The notes beneath the pieces are model-generated. The model searched no databases, had not been told where the DNA came from, and saw only the letters and a list, made by a program, of their open reading frames with translations. Positions 33,495 to 42,413 of a DNA stretch of 64,000 nucleotides are shown piece after piece; the stretch's first letter is position 1, and each line of letters begins with the position of its first letter. This stretch comes from JAUZRW01 sp964549915 (GTDB lineage Bacteria; Chloroflexota; Anaerolineae; Aggregatilineales; Phototrophicaceae). The translations under genes and the position numbers were made by a program. The stretch is taken from the NCBI GenBank assembly GCA_964549915.1, contig CAZJWX010000006.1, positions 1-64,000 of the forward strand, written 5' to 3'.

Positions 33495-35012
33495 TCAGGG
33501 AAATGTGCGCTGCGTCCAGGGGATTGGATTCACCGGGACGCCGCTGACCCAGACTTCCCAGTGCAGGTGTGGCCCGGTCACGCGGCCCGTCGATCCGGCT
33601 GTGCCAATGACCTGATTGGTGTCAACCGTATCGCCGAGCGAGACGCTGAAACTGGTCAGATGAGCGTAGAGCGTGTAAATACCCCAACCATGATCGATAA
33701 TGATGGTATTTCCGCGAATATTGAGGGCATCCGCCAGCACCACAACCCCTGACCCCGCTGCGAAGATCGGCGTATTGGGGGCGGAAGCGAAATCTGCGCC
33801 GCTGTGGAAGGCGTTCACCGGGCCGCCGTTATACGAGCGCCGTGTTCCAAATGGAGAGTTCATCGCGGCGGCTGCCGGGATGCTGAACAAGTCCGCGTGA
33901 TAGCGCTCTGGCGTGAAGCGGCTGACGACGCCGCGCAGTATCGTGAACTCGTTGTCTTGCACGGAAGGTGCCAGCAGGTTGGCAGCCTCTGCGCTGACGT
34001 TGAGGTTCTGCGTACCATAGGGGCCTGCGCTGATGCGCACATTGAAGGCGAACTCGGTCTGCGTGCCATCCTCGGCAGAGACGAAAATGCTCACGGGATA
34101 GACGCCAGCGTCTGTGAAGACTGGAATTCCTACGAGGGCAACATGCTGCTTGCCGTCCGCCTGGGTGACGAAATTCAGTGCCTGTCCCAGGAATTCGCCC
34201 GTTATGGTGCTGCCGACCCCGGTTGCCACCTGGAAGACGCCCGTCTCTCCTTCGACGAAAATGAGCGGATCAACCACCAGATTGCTGATCGGCGCAGGTA
34301 AATCCAGGGCGGCGGCAGGTGAGTCGTCCAGATTCGGGATGACCAACTGCTGCCCGACGAAGATGCGCGTGGGATCGCTGAGGCCGTTGGCGGAGGCCAA
34401 TTCGTTGGTAGTCAGTCCGTAGTTGGCCGCGATGCGGAAGAGCGTCTCGCCCGGTTGCACAACATGGATATTGCTGCTGAGGGTCGGTAGATCATTGGCT
34501 GCGACAGCAGGGACTTCAGGCGTCGGCAGAATCTCGTCAGGGGCGGATTGGGGCGTTGTTTGAGCCTCTGGCGTGCTGTCGTCTGCTGGCACTTCGCCCG
34601 TGATGATCAACTCCTGCCCCGGGTAAATCTGGCTGGCGTTGGCGATGTCGTTACCCGCAAGCAGCGCTTCAACAGAAACGCCGTACAACTGAGCGATCGT
34701 GAAGAGCGACTCGCCCGGTTGAACGATGTGTGTCTCTGGCGTCTCGGCGATAGCCTCCTGGGAGGGAACCAGCAGCCGCTGCCCCACCTGGATGCTGCTC
34801 ACATCGCTGATTCCGTTCAGTTCGGCGAGTTCGGCGGTGGTTGTGCCGTACCGTAGTGCGATCCGAAAGAGATTCTCGCCCCGCTGGACGACATGAATCG
34901 TCACACCAGCAGGTGCGGTTTCAGGTGCTTGGGTGGCTTCCTGTGATTGTGCAAGGGGCGCTGCTACCACCAGGAGCGCCGCCAGGGTTGTCAGCAAAAT
35001 TCGCCGGATCAA
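33495..35012 (-). CDS. LysM-containing M23 peptidoglycan endopeptidase
   Basis: A 505-residue exported protein. A signal peptide (MIRRILLTTLAALLVVAAPL) is followed by three LysM repeats of ~45 residues (starting IHVVQRGENLFRIA, THIVQPGESLFTIA and IHVVQPGETLFRIA), a beta-rich spacer, and a LytM/M23 metallopeptidase with the zinc ligands in FHSGADF and HLHWEVW. It should bind and cut peptidoglycan or another wall polymer. It overlaps the DUF192 gene by ATGA. Confidence 0.93.
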   Translation of the reverse strand: MIRRILLTTLAALLVVAAPLAQSQEATQAPETAPAGVTIHVVQRGENLFRIALRYGTTTAELAELNGISDVSSIQVGQRLLVPSQEAIAETPETHIVQPGESLFTIAQLYGVSVEALLAGNDIANASQIYPGQELIITGEVPADDSTPEAQTTPQSAPDEILPTPEVPAVAANDLPTLSSNIHVVQPGETLFRIAANYGLTTNELASANGLSDPTRIFVGQQLVIPNLDDSPAAALDLPAPISNLVVDPLIFVEGETGVFQVATGVGSTITGEFLGQALNFVTQADGKQHVALVGIPVFTDAGVYPVSIFVSAEDGTQTEFAFNVRISAGPYGTQNLNVSAEAANLLAPSVQDNEFTILRGVVSRFTPERYHADLFSIPAAAAMNSPFGTRRSYNGGPVNAFHSGADFASAPNTPIFAAGSGVVVLADALNIRGNTIIIDHGWGIYTLYAHLTSFSVSLGDTVDTNQVIGTAGSTGRVTGPHLHWEVWVSGVPVNPIPWTQRTFP

Positions 35013-35386
35013 TCGGCTACCTCGTGAAATTCCAGAACATCGCCCACTTCAACCTTTTGCAAGAGGCTGGGGTGGGCTTCGATGAAGTATTGTGCGGCGG
35101 CACCTGGAATGTAGAGCGGACGCCAGGGCTTCGCCAGCTTTTTGTCCACGACTGTACCAGAAGAGTCCACCCAGACAACAGCAATTTCCATGAAGACGAA
35201 GAACATGTGAATGGCTGTGTTGATGCGGCTCTCATCATCGCCGACGAAGAGCAGCCCTTCGCCTTCCGGCAGGTTGGCGCGGAACTGCAAACCACGCAAC
35301 TGGCACCAGAAGCTCTGGCACCAGGTTGCATGGGGCAGCACGATTTCCCCTGTGCGCGTGTTGCGGATGATTCGGTGCTGGCTCAT
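35009..35386 (-). CDS. DUF192 family protein
   Basis: A 125-residue DUF192 protein: RGLQFRANLPEGEGLLF followed by an IHMFFVFMEIAVVWVDSSG strand pair and a final VEVGDVLEF. Most members have a signal peptide; this one has none. The role of DUF192 is not known. It overlaps both neighbours by ATGA, so it is locked between two LysM proteins in one operon. Confidence 0.82.
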   Translation of the reverse strand: MSQHRIIRNTRTGEIVLPHATWCQSFWCQLRGLQFRANLPEGEGLLFVGDDESRINTAIHMFFVFMEIAVVWVDSSGTVVDKKLAKPWRPLYIPGAAAQYFIEAHPSLLQKVEVGDVLEFHEVAD

Positions 35387-36900
35387 TGCGGAATCGTCAA
35401 CACCTGCCCGACGAAGATGCGGTTGTAGTTGGTGATGTTATTGGCGTTCGCCAACTGCACCAGGCTCACGTCGAAGCGCAATGAAATGCGGAACAAATTG
35501 TCCCCCGGCTGCACAACATAGGTGGTCGGTTGCGGTGGTACTGCGGTCGCTGTGGGCGGGACGACTTGTGTCGGTGCCACTACTGTCGGTCGCGGTTCCG
35601 GCGTGCTGAAAGGCAGTTGCAGCCGCTGCCCGACGAAGATGCGGTTGGGGTTGCTGATTCCGTTGAGCTGCACCAGCGTGCCCAGGGTCGTGTTGAAGCG
35701 ACGTGCGATGTTCAGCAGCGTGTCGCCCGGTTGCACGACGTAAATGCCGTCACCCGGCGTGACCCCACCCGTCGGCGGCGTGGTCGGCGTCAGCGTGACG
35801 ATTTCCGATGTGGGTGAGGGGGTTTCCGTAGTGGGAACCAACCGCACCGGGATCACCAATCCCTGCCCGGTGAAGATCAAGGCGCTGTCATCCAGGCCAT
35901 TGGCTTCGACAATTGCTGCAATCGAACTCCCATAGCGCACGGCAAGCTGCCCGACCGTATCGCCCCGGCGAACGGTGTGCACGATACGCCCCGGGAACGG
36001 ATCGAGGACGCCATCGTCCGCGCCACCGCCGTCCGCGCCACCGCCGTCCGTAGCATCGACTGGCGTTGCGGTGGGCAGGACGCCGCCCGTATCTTCTTCA
36101 CGGGTAGGCGTGGGGTTGTCCGATGTCGCAGTTGCGGTTGCCGTCGCCGTTGCCGTCGGAGTCGCAGTATCCGGTTCTTGCGTCTCTTCCGTTTCTGTTG
36201 CTGTGGCAGTGGGTACTTCTGTTTCCTGCCCCGGTGTTGCTTCCAGTACGGCGTCATCCAGGTACACATAGGTGAATTGTACGGGTTCGCTGACCGTCGT
36301 GCGCACGAAGACGGTTACCGTGTCGCTTTTTGCCTCGGCAATCACCGAGTACTGACGGAAGGTATCGTAGAAGATCGCCAGTTCGGAATACTCAACATCA
36401 TCGCCGAAAGGATCGGTTCCACCTGTAGGGTCGATGCCGACGCGTAGCGCTACCCCGCCGGGGTCTTCGCTGACGCTGAGGTCGTCCAGGTTATTCGAGT
36501 GCACATAGCCATAGATGCTGAAACGCAGTTCTGTTCCAGGAGTTACGCCACTGACCTGCTGGTAGATGCCCGCGTCGTGCGTCTCGTAAAACGAGAAATA
36601 CATCTGAGCGTCTGCACCGCTGCGGATGCGCGGAATGGCACCCTCGGTAGCTGCATTGCTGGATGCCAGATAGCGCGGTTGCGCATTCTGGAAACCAGGA
36701 TCATCTTCGCTGCGCGAGACGTTCCAGGGCTGCCAACTGCTGGCAACGCTGCGCGGGGTGTTATCGCCGGGGACTGTGCGGAAGCCACTTTCGAAGCCGG
36801 GGTTGCTCAATAGATTCTCGCTCTGCGCTTGCCCTCCCAGCGCCATGATCCCGAACAGGAACATGGCGAGCAGGACTCCGCCAATCCTTTGGACTTTCAT
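35383..36900 (-). CDS. Secreted triple-LysM protein with N-terminal beta domain
   Basis: A 505-residue exported protein. The ATG at 36900 (AGGAGG 7 bases upstream) starts a signal peptide (MKVQRIGGVLLAMFLFGIMA), then a ~190-residue beta domain like a carbohydrate-binding jelly roll (NLLSNPGFESGF at its start), a long Thr/Pro/Ala linker, and three LysM repeats (IVHTVRRGDTVGQLA, IYVVQPGDTLLNIA, TYVVQPGDNLFRIS). It has no catalytic domain, so it probably binds wall or surface glycans. Further in-frame ATGs upstream lack a ribosome site. Confidence 0.88.
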   Translation of the reverse strand: MKVQRIGGVLLAMFLFGIMALGGQAQSENLLSNPGFESGFRTVPGDNTPRSVASSWQPWNVSRSEDDPGFQNAQPRYLASSNAATEGAIPRIRSGADAQMYFSFYETHDAGIYQQVSGVTPGTELRFSIYGYVHSNNLDDLSVSEDPGGVALRVGIDPTGGTDPFGDDVEYSELAIFYDTFRQYSVIAEAKSDTVTVFVRTTVSEPVQFTYVYLDDAVLEATPGQETEVPTATATETEETQEPDTATPTATATATATATSDNPTPTREEDTGGVLPTATPVDATDGGGADGGGADDGVLDPFPGRIVHTVRRGDTVGQLAVRYGSSIAAIVEANGLDDSALIFTGQGLVIPVRLVPTTETPSPTSEIVTLTPTTPPTGGVTPGDGIYVVQPGDTLLNIARRFNTTLGTLVQLNGISNPNRIFVGQRLQLPFSTPEPRPTVVAPTQVVPPTATAVPPQPTTYVVQPGDNLFRISLRFDVSLVQLANANNITNYNRIFVGQVLTIPQ

Positions 36901-36946
36901 GTACCAGCCTCCTGGTTCGTTGAATACTTGCGATCCTATACCCACC

Positions 36947-36974
36947 AGTATAGTTCGCATAATGGAATCTACAA
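36947..36974 (-). promoter_or_regulatory. Promoter of the LysM operon
   Basis: On the minus strand TTGTAG (36974-36969) and TATACT (36952-36947) are spaced by 16 bases, about 50 bases before the ATG at 36900. Confidence 0.5.
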
Positions 36975-37094
36975 ATGTACGAGCATTGATCCTGCTCTGA
37001 AGTTGGTATAGAGTATATCGGTCTATCCGTGCTGCGCAATGAGGTGATGTCCAGAGCCGCATCACCCGCCTTCACCACTGGCTCACCAACCCTT

Positions 37095-37388
37095 ATGGCA
37101 ACAACAGTGATTGGTCTTTGTGAAATCGACCTGTACCTACCGGGTGTGGCTTCCCTTAAGGAGAAGCGCGGTATCCTCAAATCCATGCTGGCCAAGATGC
37201 GCAACCAGTTCAATATTGCCAATGCAGAAGTTGGTCATCAGGATGTCTGGCAGTCGGCAACGATTGCCATCACTACAGTGAGCAATTCCAGTAAATTGGC
37301 GCACCAGACTCTCCAGGCTGTGATGCAATGGATGGAGAGCCGTTACCCCGATGTGGTCATCACCAATCACACGATGGAGTTCCTGTAG
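37095..37388 (+). CDS. DUF503 (YlxP-like) protein
   Basis: A 97-residue DUF503 protein (GLCEIDLYLPGVASLKEKR, then NIANAEVGHQDVWQSATIAI). Relatives sit beside rbfA in ribosome-assembly operons, but this one stands alone between the LysM operon and sucC. The ATG at 37095 starts the conserved region; a GTG at 37029 would add 22 unconserved residues. Confidence 0.83.
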   Translation: MATTVIGLCEIDLYLPGVASLKEKRGILKSMLAKMRNQFNIANAEVGHQDVWQSATIAITTVSNSSKLAHQTLQAVMQWMESRYPDVVITNHTMEFL

Positions 37389-37402
37389 CCAGAAGCGTGA
37401 AT

Positions 37403-37433
37403 TGAGCGGATTATCGCCGCATGATGTATAATC
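37403..37433 (+). promoter_or_regulatory. Promoter of sucCD
   Basis: TTGAGC (37403-37408) and a perfect TATAAT (37428-37433) are spaced by 19 bases, slightly long. The leader would be ~42 bases. Confidence 0.5.
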
Positions 37434-37481
37434 TTGCCCGCTTACAAACTATTTCATCTATAGCGAATTGGAGGATCAGCA

Positions 37482-38642
37482 TTGAAACTACATGAGTATC
37501 AATCCAAGTTCCGCTTTGCCGAATTCGGGATTCCGATTCCGAAGGGCAAAGTTGCTACGACCCCGGAGGAGGCCCGCGCCATCGCAGAAGAACTCGGTGG
37601 CCTCGTCGTCATCAAAGCCCAGGTGCATGTGGGCGGACGCGGCAAGGCTGGCGGTGTGAAGCTCGCCAAGACCCCGGATGAAGCCTACGAACATGCTTCG
37701 CAGATCCTTGGAATGGATATCAAGGGACTGACCGTCGAAAAAGTCCTTGTTGACCCGGGTGTGGACATTCAAAAAGAGATTTACCTCGCCGTGACCAACG
37801 ACCGCGCCGCCGGGAAACCGCTGATCATCGCGTCAGCAGAAGGCGGCATGGAAATCGAAGAATTGGCGCACACCAATCCCGATGCCATCGTCCGCGAACA
37901 CGTTGACCCCATCTGGGGGCTGCACGCCTACCAGGCCAATTCCATCGCCAGCCGCATGAACCTCCCTGCCGAACAATGGCGTCCCTTCGTGAAAATCGTG
38001 CAGCAATTGTACCGCTGCTATGCCGAAAGTGATGCAGAATTGGCGGAGATCAACCCGCTGGTGGTGCAGGGGGACAACAGTCTGATCGCTGTGGATGGCA
38101 AGGTCATCATTGATGACAGCGCCCTGCCGCGGCAGCCGAAGTTGGCTGAGATGAAAGATACGGCAGAAGAATCTGAAGCCGAGCAGAAGGCGACCGAGGT
38201 CGGTATCAGCTATATCAAGCTCGATGGACAGATTGGCTGCATGGTCAATGGGGCGGGTCTGGCGATGACCACGATGGACATGACCAACCTCTACGGCGAA
38301 GGCACCTTCGGCCCCGCTAACTTCCTGGATATTGGTGGTGGTGCTGGCCCGGAAAAAGTCTCCGCCGCGCTGGAAATCATCCTCTCTGATCCCAACGTGA
38401 AAGTGGTGCTCATCAACATCTTCGGCGGTATCACGCGCTGCGATGACGTGGCCAATGGCTTCTTGCAGGCCTATGAGCAGGTGAAGCCCAGCGTGCCGAT
38501 TGTGATGCGCTTGCAGGGCACCAATGCCACCGAAGGTCGCGAGATCATTGATAACGCCGATGTTCCCAACTTACACTCAGCAGAAACTCTGACCGACGCC
38601 GCACAGAAGGCCGTCGCTCTGGCGAAGGAGGCAGCGCAGTAA
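37482..38642 (+). CDS. sucC: Succinyl-CoA ligase beta subunit
   Basis: The nucleotide-binding subunit of succinyl-CoA synthetase in the citric acid cycle. The 386-residue protein has the ATP-grasp start KLHEYQSKFRFAEFGIP, the VHVGGRGKAGGVK loop, and the C-terminal FGGITRCDDVANG. It starts at TTG with GGAGG 7 bases upstream. Its stop overlaps the sucD start by one base (TAATG). Confidence 0.97.
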   Translation: MKLHEYQSKFRFAEFGIPIPKGKVATTPEEARAIAEELGGLVVIKAQVHVGGRGKAGGVKLAKTPDEAYEHASQILGMDIKGLTVEKVLVDPGVDIQKEIYLAVTNDRAAGKPLIIASAEGGMEIEELAHTNPDAIVREHVDPIWGLHAYQANSIASRMNLPAEQWRPFVKIVQQLYRCYAESDAELAEINPLVVQGDNSLIAVDGKVIIDDSALPRQPKLAEMKDTAEESEAEQKATEVGISYIKLDGQIGCMVNGAGLAMTTMDMTNLYGEGTFGPANFLDIGGGAGPEKVSAALEIILSDPNVKVVLINIFGGITRCDDVANGFLQAYEQVKPSVPIVMRLQGTNATEGREIIDNADVPNLHSAETLTDAAQKAVALAKEAAQ

Positions 38643-39505
38643 TGGCAATCCTGGCGAACAAAGACACCAAGGTTATTGTACAGGGCATCACCGGGCGACA
38701 GGCCAGCTTTCACACGGCACTGATGATGGAATATGGTACCCAGGTCGTCGGAGGTGTGGTTCCGGGTAAGGGTGGACAGTGGTTCAACGAAACAGTGCCG
38801 ATTTTTGATACGGTACACGCTGCTGTAGAAGCGACAGGCGCAACCGCTTCGATGGTCATGGTTCCGCCTGCCTTCGCGCCGGATTCGATGATCGAAGCGG
38901 TGGACGCGGGGATTGAACTCATCATCTGCCTGACGGAGCACATCCCGGTGCGCGATATGATGCGCGTTTACAACCACGTCAAAGAAAACGACGCCCGCCT
39001 GATTGGCCCCAACTGCCCCGGCATCCTCGTCCCGGGACAGATGAAGATCGGCATCATCCCTACCATGATCGCCAAGCCGGGGAATGTCGGTGTGGTTTCG
39101 AAATCCGGCACGCTGACCTACGAGACGGCCTTCGCCCTGATGAATGCGGGCATGGGGCAGTCCACCATCGTCGGTATCGGCGGTGATCCGGTCATCGGCA
39201 CCAGCTTCGTCGATGTGCTGGAGATGTTCGAGAACGATCCAGAGACGGAAAAGGTCGTGCTGTTGGGCGAAATCGGCGGTAATGCGGAGATCGTCGCGGC
39301 AGAATATGTGAAGAACAACATGACCAAGCCCGTCGCGGCCTTCATCGCCGGGCAGACCGCGCCTCCTGGAAAGCGCATGGGGCATGCGGGCGCTATCGTC
39401 GAAGGTGGCGAAGGAACCGCTGAAGAGAAAAATGCGGCACTGGCTGCAGCAGGCGTGCGCGTGGCGAAGAATCCGGAAGAGATTCCTGGTTTGCTCTCGC
39501 AGTGA
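38642..39505 (+). CDS. sucD: Succinyl-CoA ligase alpha subunit
   Basis: The CoA-binding and phosphohistidine subunit. The 287-residue protein has VQGITGRQASFHT for CoA, GPNCPG, and the active-site His in KRMGHAGAIVEGG. It is translationally coupled to sucC. A G/C-rich hairpin follows 8 bases after the stop. Confidence 0.97.
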   Translation: MAILANKDTKVIVQGITGRQASFHTALMMEYGTQVVGGVVPGKGGQWFNETVPIFDTVHAAVEATGATASMVMVPPAFAPDSMIEAVDAGIELIICLTEHIPVRDMMRVYNHVKENDARLIGPNCPGILVPGQMKIGIIPTMIAKPGNVGVVSKSGTLTYETAFALMNAGMGQSTIVGIGGDPVIGTSFVDVLEMFENDPETEKVVLLGEIGGNAEIVAAEYVKNNMTKPVAAFIAGQTAPPGKRMGHAGAIVEGGEGTAEEKNAALAAAGVRVAKNPEEIPGLLSQ

Positions 39506-39513
39506 GATTGTTT

Positions 39514-39544
39514 GGGTGAGGTGGGTCAATAGCCCGTCTTACCC
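39514..39544 (+). terminator. Hairpin after sucCD
   Basis: GGGTGAGGTGGG pairs with CCCGTCTTACCC over a 7-base loop if G-U pairs are allowed on the plus strand. No T run follows, so its role as a terminator is uncertain. Confidence 0.45.
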
Positions 39545-39568
39545 AGAATGGTCTGAATATATCCCAAT

Positions 39569-39591
39569 TTATCCCAAATCGTTTGGGATAA
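39569..39591. repeat. Perfect inverted repeat over the batE stop codon
   Basis: TTATCCCAAA and TTTGGGATAA are perfect 10-base arms around TCG. The left arm includes the stop codon of the batE-like gene, and a further copy of TATCCCAA lies just outside it at 39560-39567. It could form a stem in either transcript or be a protein-binding site. Confidence 0.6.
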
Positions 39592-40330
39592 GTTTCACGT
39601 TGTTACCTTGCAACCAACCTTGCCGTCCGTCCGGCAAGACGAAGCGCAGCCACTCCTCATTACGTTCCAACACGCGCAGTTCAGCGGCATTGCTCAGCGT
39701 GAACAGGGGCAGGAAATCCATGCCAGGCCCGTTCATGACCTGTGCTGTTTCGCTGAGAACGACGCCGCCGGGTCGCTGAGCCTGCACAAACGAGAGAACC
39801 CCCCAGGTGAAGAGCACCATAACGACCAGGACGGCTACCCCCCCAGCAACCCCATAAGTTGCTCTGCGCCACGCACTGCGGAGCCTGCCTACAATCAACA
39901 CAAGAAAGCCAAGTGTCCACAATATAAGCCCCAGAATGCCCAGCTCGTAAGGTGTTGCCAACCGGCTGAGCGAGTCGTACAGCAAGTAGATCGTGTTCGT
40001 CTGGCTCCTTCCTGAATCGGCATTTCTGGCGCGAATCTGGACAATTGCCGCCTGAACCTCAGCATCGCGGGGGGAGTACAGCGCTGCCATTCGGAAGCTC
40101 CAGAGGGCTTCCGCCAGATTACCAGCGGCATAATGTGACGCACCCAGATTGTAGTACAGCGCACCATTCTGCTGGGCGAGCAGTGCCTGGTCGTAGAGTG
40201 TGATTGCGCGTATGTAGTTGCCTTCTACATACGCCTGGGCGGCCTGCTGGGTGACATCCGTCTCCTGCGATTGGGCAATCCCTGTCAATATCAGTAAGCA
40301 CAGCAGAATGGCGACTCTCAGTTTTTCCAT
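39569..40330 (-). CDS. batE: BatE-like TPR and SH3b membrane protein
   Basis: A 253-residue protein: signal or anchor helix, TPR repeats (about residues 25-95, AQAYVEGNYIRAITLYDQAL, LYYNLGASHYAAGN), two membrane helices (about 128-185) and a C-terminal bacterial SH3 domain (TAQVMNGPGMDF to GWLQGNNVKL). This is the layout of BatE, the last gene of Bat operons. Its start overlaps the BatD gene by 13 bases. Confidence 0.8.
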   Translation of the reverse strand: MEKLRVAILLCLLILTGIAQSQETDVTQQAAQAYVEGNYIRAITLYDQALLAQQNGALYYNLGASHYAAGNLAEALWSFRMAALYSPRDAEVQAAIVQIRARNADSGRSQTNTIYLLYDSLSRLATPYELGILGLILWTLGFLVLIVGRLRSAWRRATYGVAGGVAVLVVMVLFTWGVLSFVQAQRPGGVVLSETAQVMNGPGMDFLPLFTLSNAAELRVLERNEEWLRFVLPDGRQGWLQGNNVKLIPNDLG

Positions 40331-41646
40331 GTGTTCTCCAATTCGCCGATAACTTGCAGCGCTCTGTGGATCAAATCAGCCTTATCGGCCTCCGTGATCG
40401 GGGCATACTGACCGCTGCGGGCTTCCTCCAATAGCGTTTCGACTGGCTGCCGATGATGCCCTGGGATTTGCGGTAAGTTCTCCCCATCCGCTTCTGTGCC
40501 GGATTTTGCGCTGAGGTAGGCCAGAACTGCCTCTGCAATCCGACGATAGGCGGCGCGGGGTTCCAGTGAGGAAGCGGCTTCAATCTGGCTGCGTGCGGTT
40601 TGCAGCGCCCGGCTCCTGACACCGATGCTTCGCGGGCGTGGGGGTGCTTCCTGGCGGTGTTTCAGCAGCCAGACTGCTGCAAAGGCCAATGGCGGGAGAA
40701 TCCACAAGAGCCAGAACCAGCCGGGCAGTCTGTAGGGAGCGGATGGGGCAATCGGCTTCAAAGCGAGAAATTCGATTTGTGGCGATTGCGTTATTTCCGG
40801 TGGCTGCTCTTCCGGAATGGGCGTGATGGTCGCAATGGCGGTTGGTACGATTGGCTGCGGTTCTCCCGTCACGCGGATGGTCAGCAAGCTGGTCTGGCGT
40901 GTCTCGTAGCGCCCCGTCTGTGGATTGAACGAGGTGAAGGAGATTGGCGGGACGACCTGGGGACCATTCAACGTGGGGATTAGCGTCCAGCGGAAGGTCT
41001 TGCTACCGAAGATTGGCGTTTCCTGGTCGAGCGTTGTCTCTGGTGCGAAACTGCGCCATGCCGGGGGCAAATCCACCAGCTCTGGCGCGGTGATCTGTTC
41101 CAGGTTGCCCGTGCCCGTGACAGTCACCGAGAGCGTGATGGCTTCGCCGACTTCAGTTTCCGTCGAATCGACGGTTGCTTCGACTTCGAATTGTCCGATG
41201 GCGTTGTTGTAATTCTCTGGCGCATCGCCTGGCAGCGCCTGTACCATCACCGTGAACGGCGGCGTTTCCAGGGCAGCAGCTTCTTGGAAGGGCGTCTCCG
41301 GGATTTCAACGCGGAATGGTTCAATTGTAAACTCGCCGGGACGAAGTGGGATCAGCGCAATCTGCTGCACAGTGACGATGAAGGGCACGCCGTCAATGGT
41401 CTCTGTGCTGGATGTGGCCGGGAACCGGGTCGCTGAACGCCCGAATCCGGCGAAGTCCGGCTCGATGAACTGCGCATCAACCGCTTCCTGCCGCGAGAAG
41501 AAGCGCACGGTGTATACGATTGGCTGCCCGACATAGGGTTGAGCATCGCCAATCTGTGCATCCAGGCGAAAATTGTCGATTTCCTGCGCCACTGTGCCCC
41601 GTGCGAAGGCTAGCAGCAGGCACAACCAGAGGAGTCGCCGCATCAC
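40318..41646 (-). CDS. batD: BatD-like protein
   Basis: A 442-residue envelope protein with a signal peptide (MMRRLLWLCLLLAFARG), long repeated beta-sandwich segments typical of BatD (QPYVGQPIVYTVRFF, VGEAITLSVTVTGTGNLEQI), one membrane helix (about residues 322-342) and a helical C-terminal domain. BatD is thought to be the periplasmic part of the MoxR/Bat complex. Its start overlaps the TPR lipoprotein gene by 4 bases. Confidence 0.83.
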   Translation of the reverse strand: MMRRLLWLCLLLAFARGTVAQEIDNFRLDAQIGDAQPYVGQPIVYTVRFFSRQEAVDAQFIEPDFAGFGRSATRFPATSSTETIDGVPFIVTVQQIALIPLRPGEFTIEPFRVEIPETPFQEAAALETPPFTVMVQALPGDAPENYNNAIGQFEVEATVDSTETEVGEAITLSVTVTGTGNLEQITAPELVDLPPAWRSFAPETTLDQETPIFGSKTFRWTLIPTLNGPQVVPPISFTSFNPQTGRYETRQTSLLTIRVTGEPQPIVPTAIATITPIPEEQPPEITQSPQIEFLALKPIAPSAPYRLPGWFWLLWILPPLAFAAVWLLKHRQEAPPRPRSIGVRSRALQTARSQIEAASSLEPRAAYRRIAEAVLAYLSAKSGTEADGENLPQIPGHHRQPVETLLEEARSGQYAPITEADKADLIHRALQVIGELENTWKN

Positions 41647-42413
41647 CAGTCTTTCGCGCCCTCCGGCGTGGGATTCACATTGTAGTCTTCACGAAAGGTG
41701 CTGATCCGCTCCTGGCTGGCATCTACAGGTTCCAGGATGTCTTCGGCTGTCTCCACATCCAGATCACCCTCTTTCTCTTCCTCGACGAGTTCTTCTTCGT
41801 CGGGCGTGTCTTCGTTGCCCTCATCATCCTCTCCTTCGAACATCGGTGATGGCCCTGGGTCGGGCAAGGTATCGGGTGGGGTCGGCGTTGGCGTCGGTTC
41901 CGTCTGTCCACCCGGATTAGGCGTTGGTGTGGCTTCTGTATCTGCCTGATCTTGTTCCAGGTTGGTTTGCATCTCGATGGGCGTCGGCGTGGGTGAAATG
42001 CGGAAGCCGAGGGCGTATTCCAGATTGTAGCGGGCTTCATCCAGATCAGGATCGAGCAGCAGCGCTTCCTGGTAGTAGTCGATTGCTTGTTCGCTATTGC
42101 CAGCTTCGAGCGCGAGATTGCCCAGGTTGAAGTAGGCAGCGGCGGCGAGTTCGTCATCTCCTCGCTGGATTGCTTGCTGCAAAGCGGATTGAGCCTCTTC
42201 GATGCGCTCTGCGCTGGCATAGGCTCCCGAAGCGTTGTAATAGAGCAGGGCATTTTCCGGTTCCAGCACTTGCGCAGCCTGATAGCTTTGAATGGCTGCA
42301 TCGTATTCGCCCCGTTCGGCCTGTGCGATGGCGTTGTTATTGTATTCTGCTGCGCTGGCTGCGCACCCACCGAAGAGGCCAGCCAACAGCAGCAGCCCGA
42401 TTTGTGTTCTCAT
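41643..42413 (-). CDS. batC: BatC-like TPR lipoprotein
   Basis: A 256-residue lipoprotein. The lipobox LFGGC ends the signal peptide at Cys17. Three TPR repeats follow (about residues 22-135: AIAQAERGEYDAAIQSYQAA and similar). The last ~110 residues are Thr/Pro/Asp/Glu-rich and end VDASQERISTFREDYN. It overlaps both neighbours by 4 bases. Confidence 0.8.
   Translation of the reverse strand: MRTQIGLLLLAGLFGGCAASAAEYNNNAIAQAERGEYDAAIQSYQAAQVLEPENALLYYNASGAYASAERIEEAQSALQQAIQRGDDELAAAAYFNLGNLALEAGNSEQAIDYYQEALLLDPDLDEARYNLEYALGFRISPTPTPIEMQTNLEQDQADTEATPTPNPGGQTEPTPTPTPPDTLPDPGPSPMFEGEDDEGNEDTPDEEELVEEEKEGDLDVETAEDILEPVDASQERISTFREDYNVNPTPEGAKDW

Noticed and set aside
38471..39529. A 352-codon minus-strand frame opposite sucC-sucD
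   Set aside because: It is rich in His, Asp and Arg as expected for an antisense shadow and covers two certain genes.
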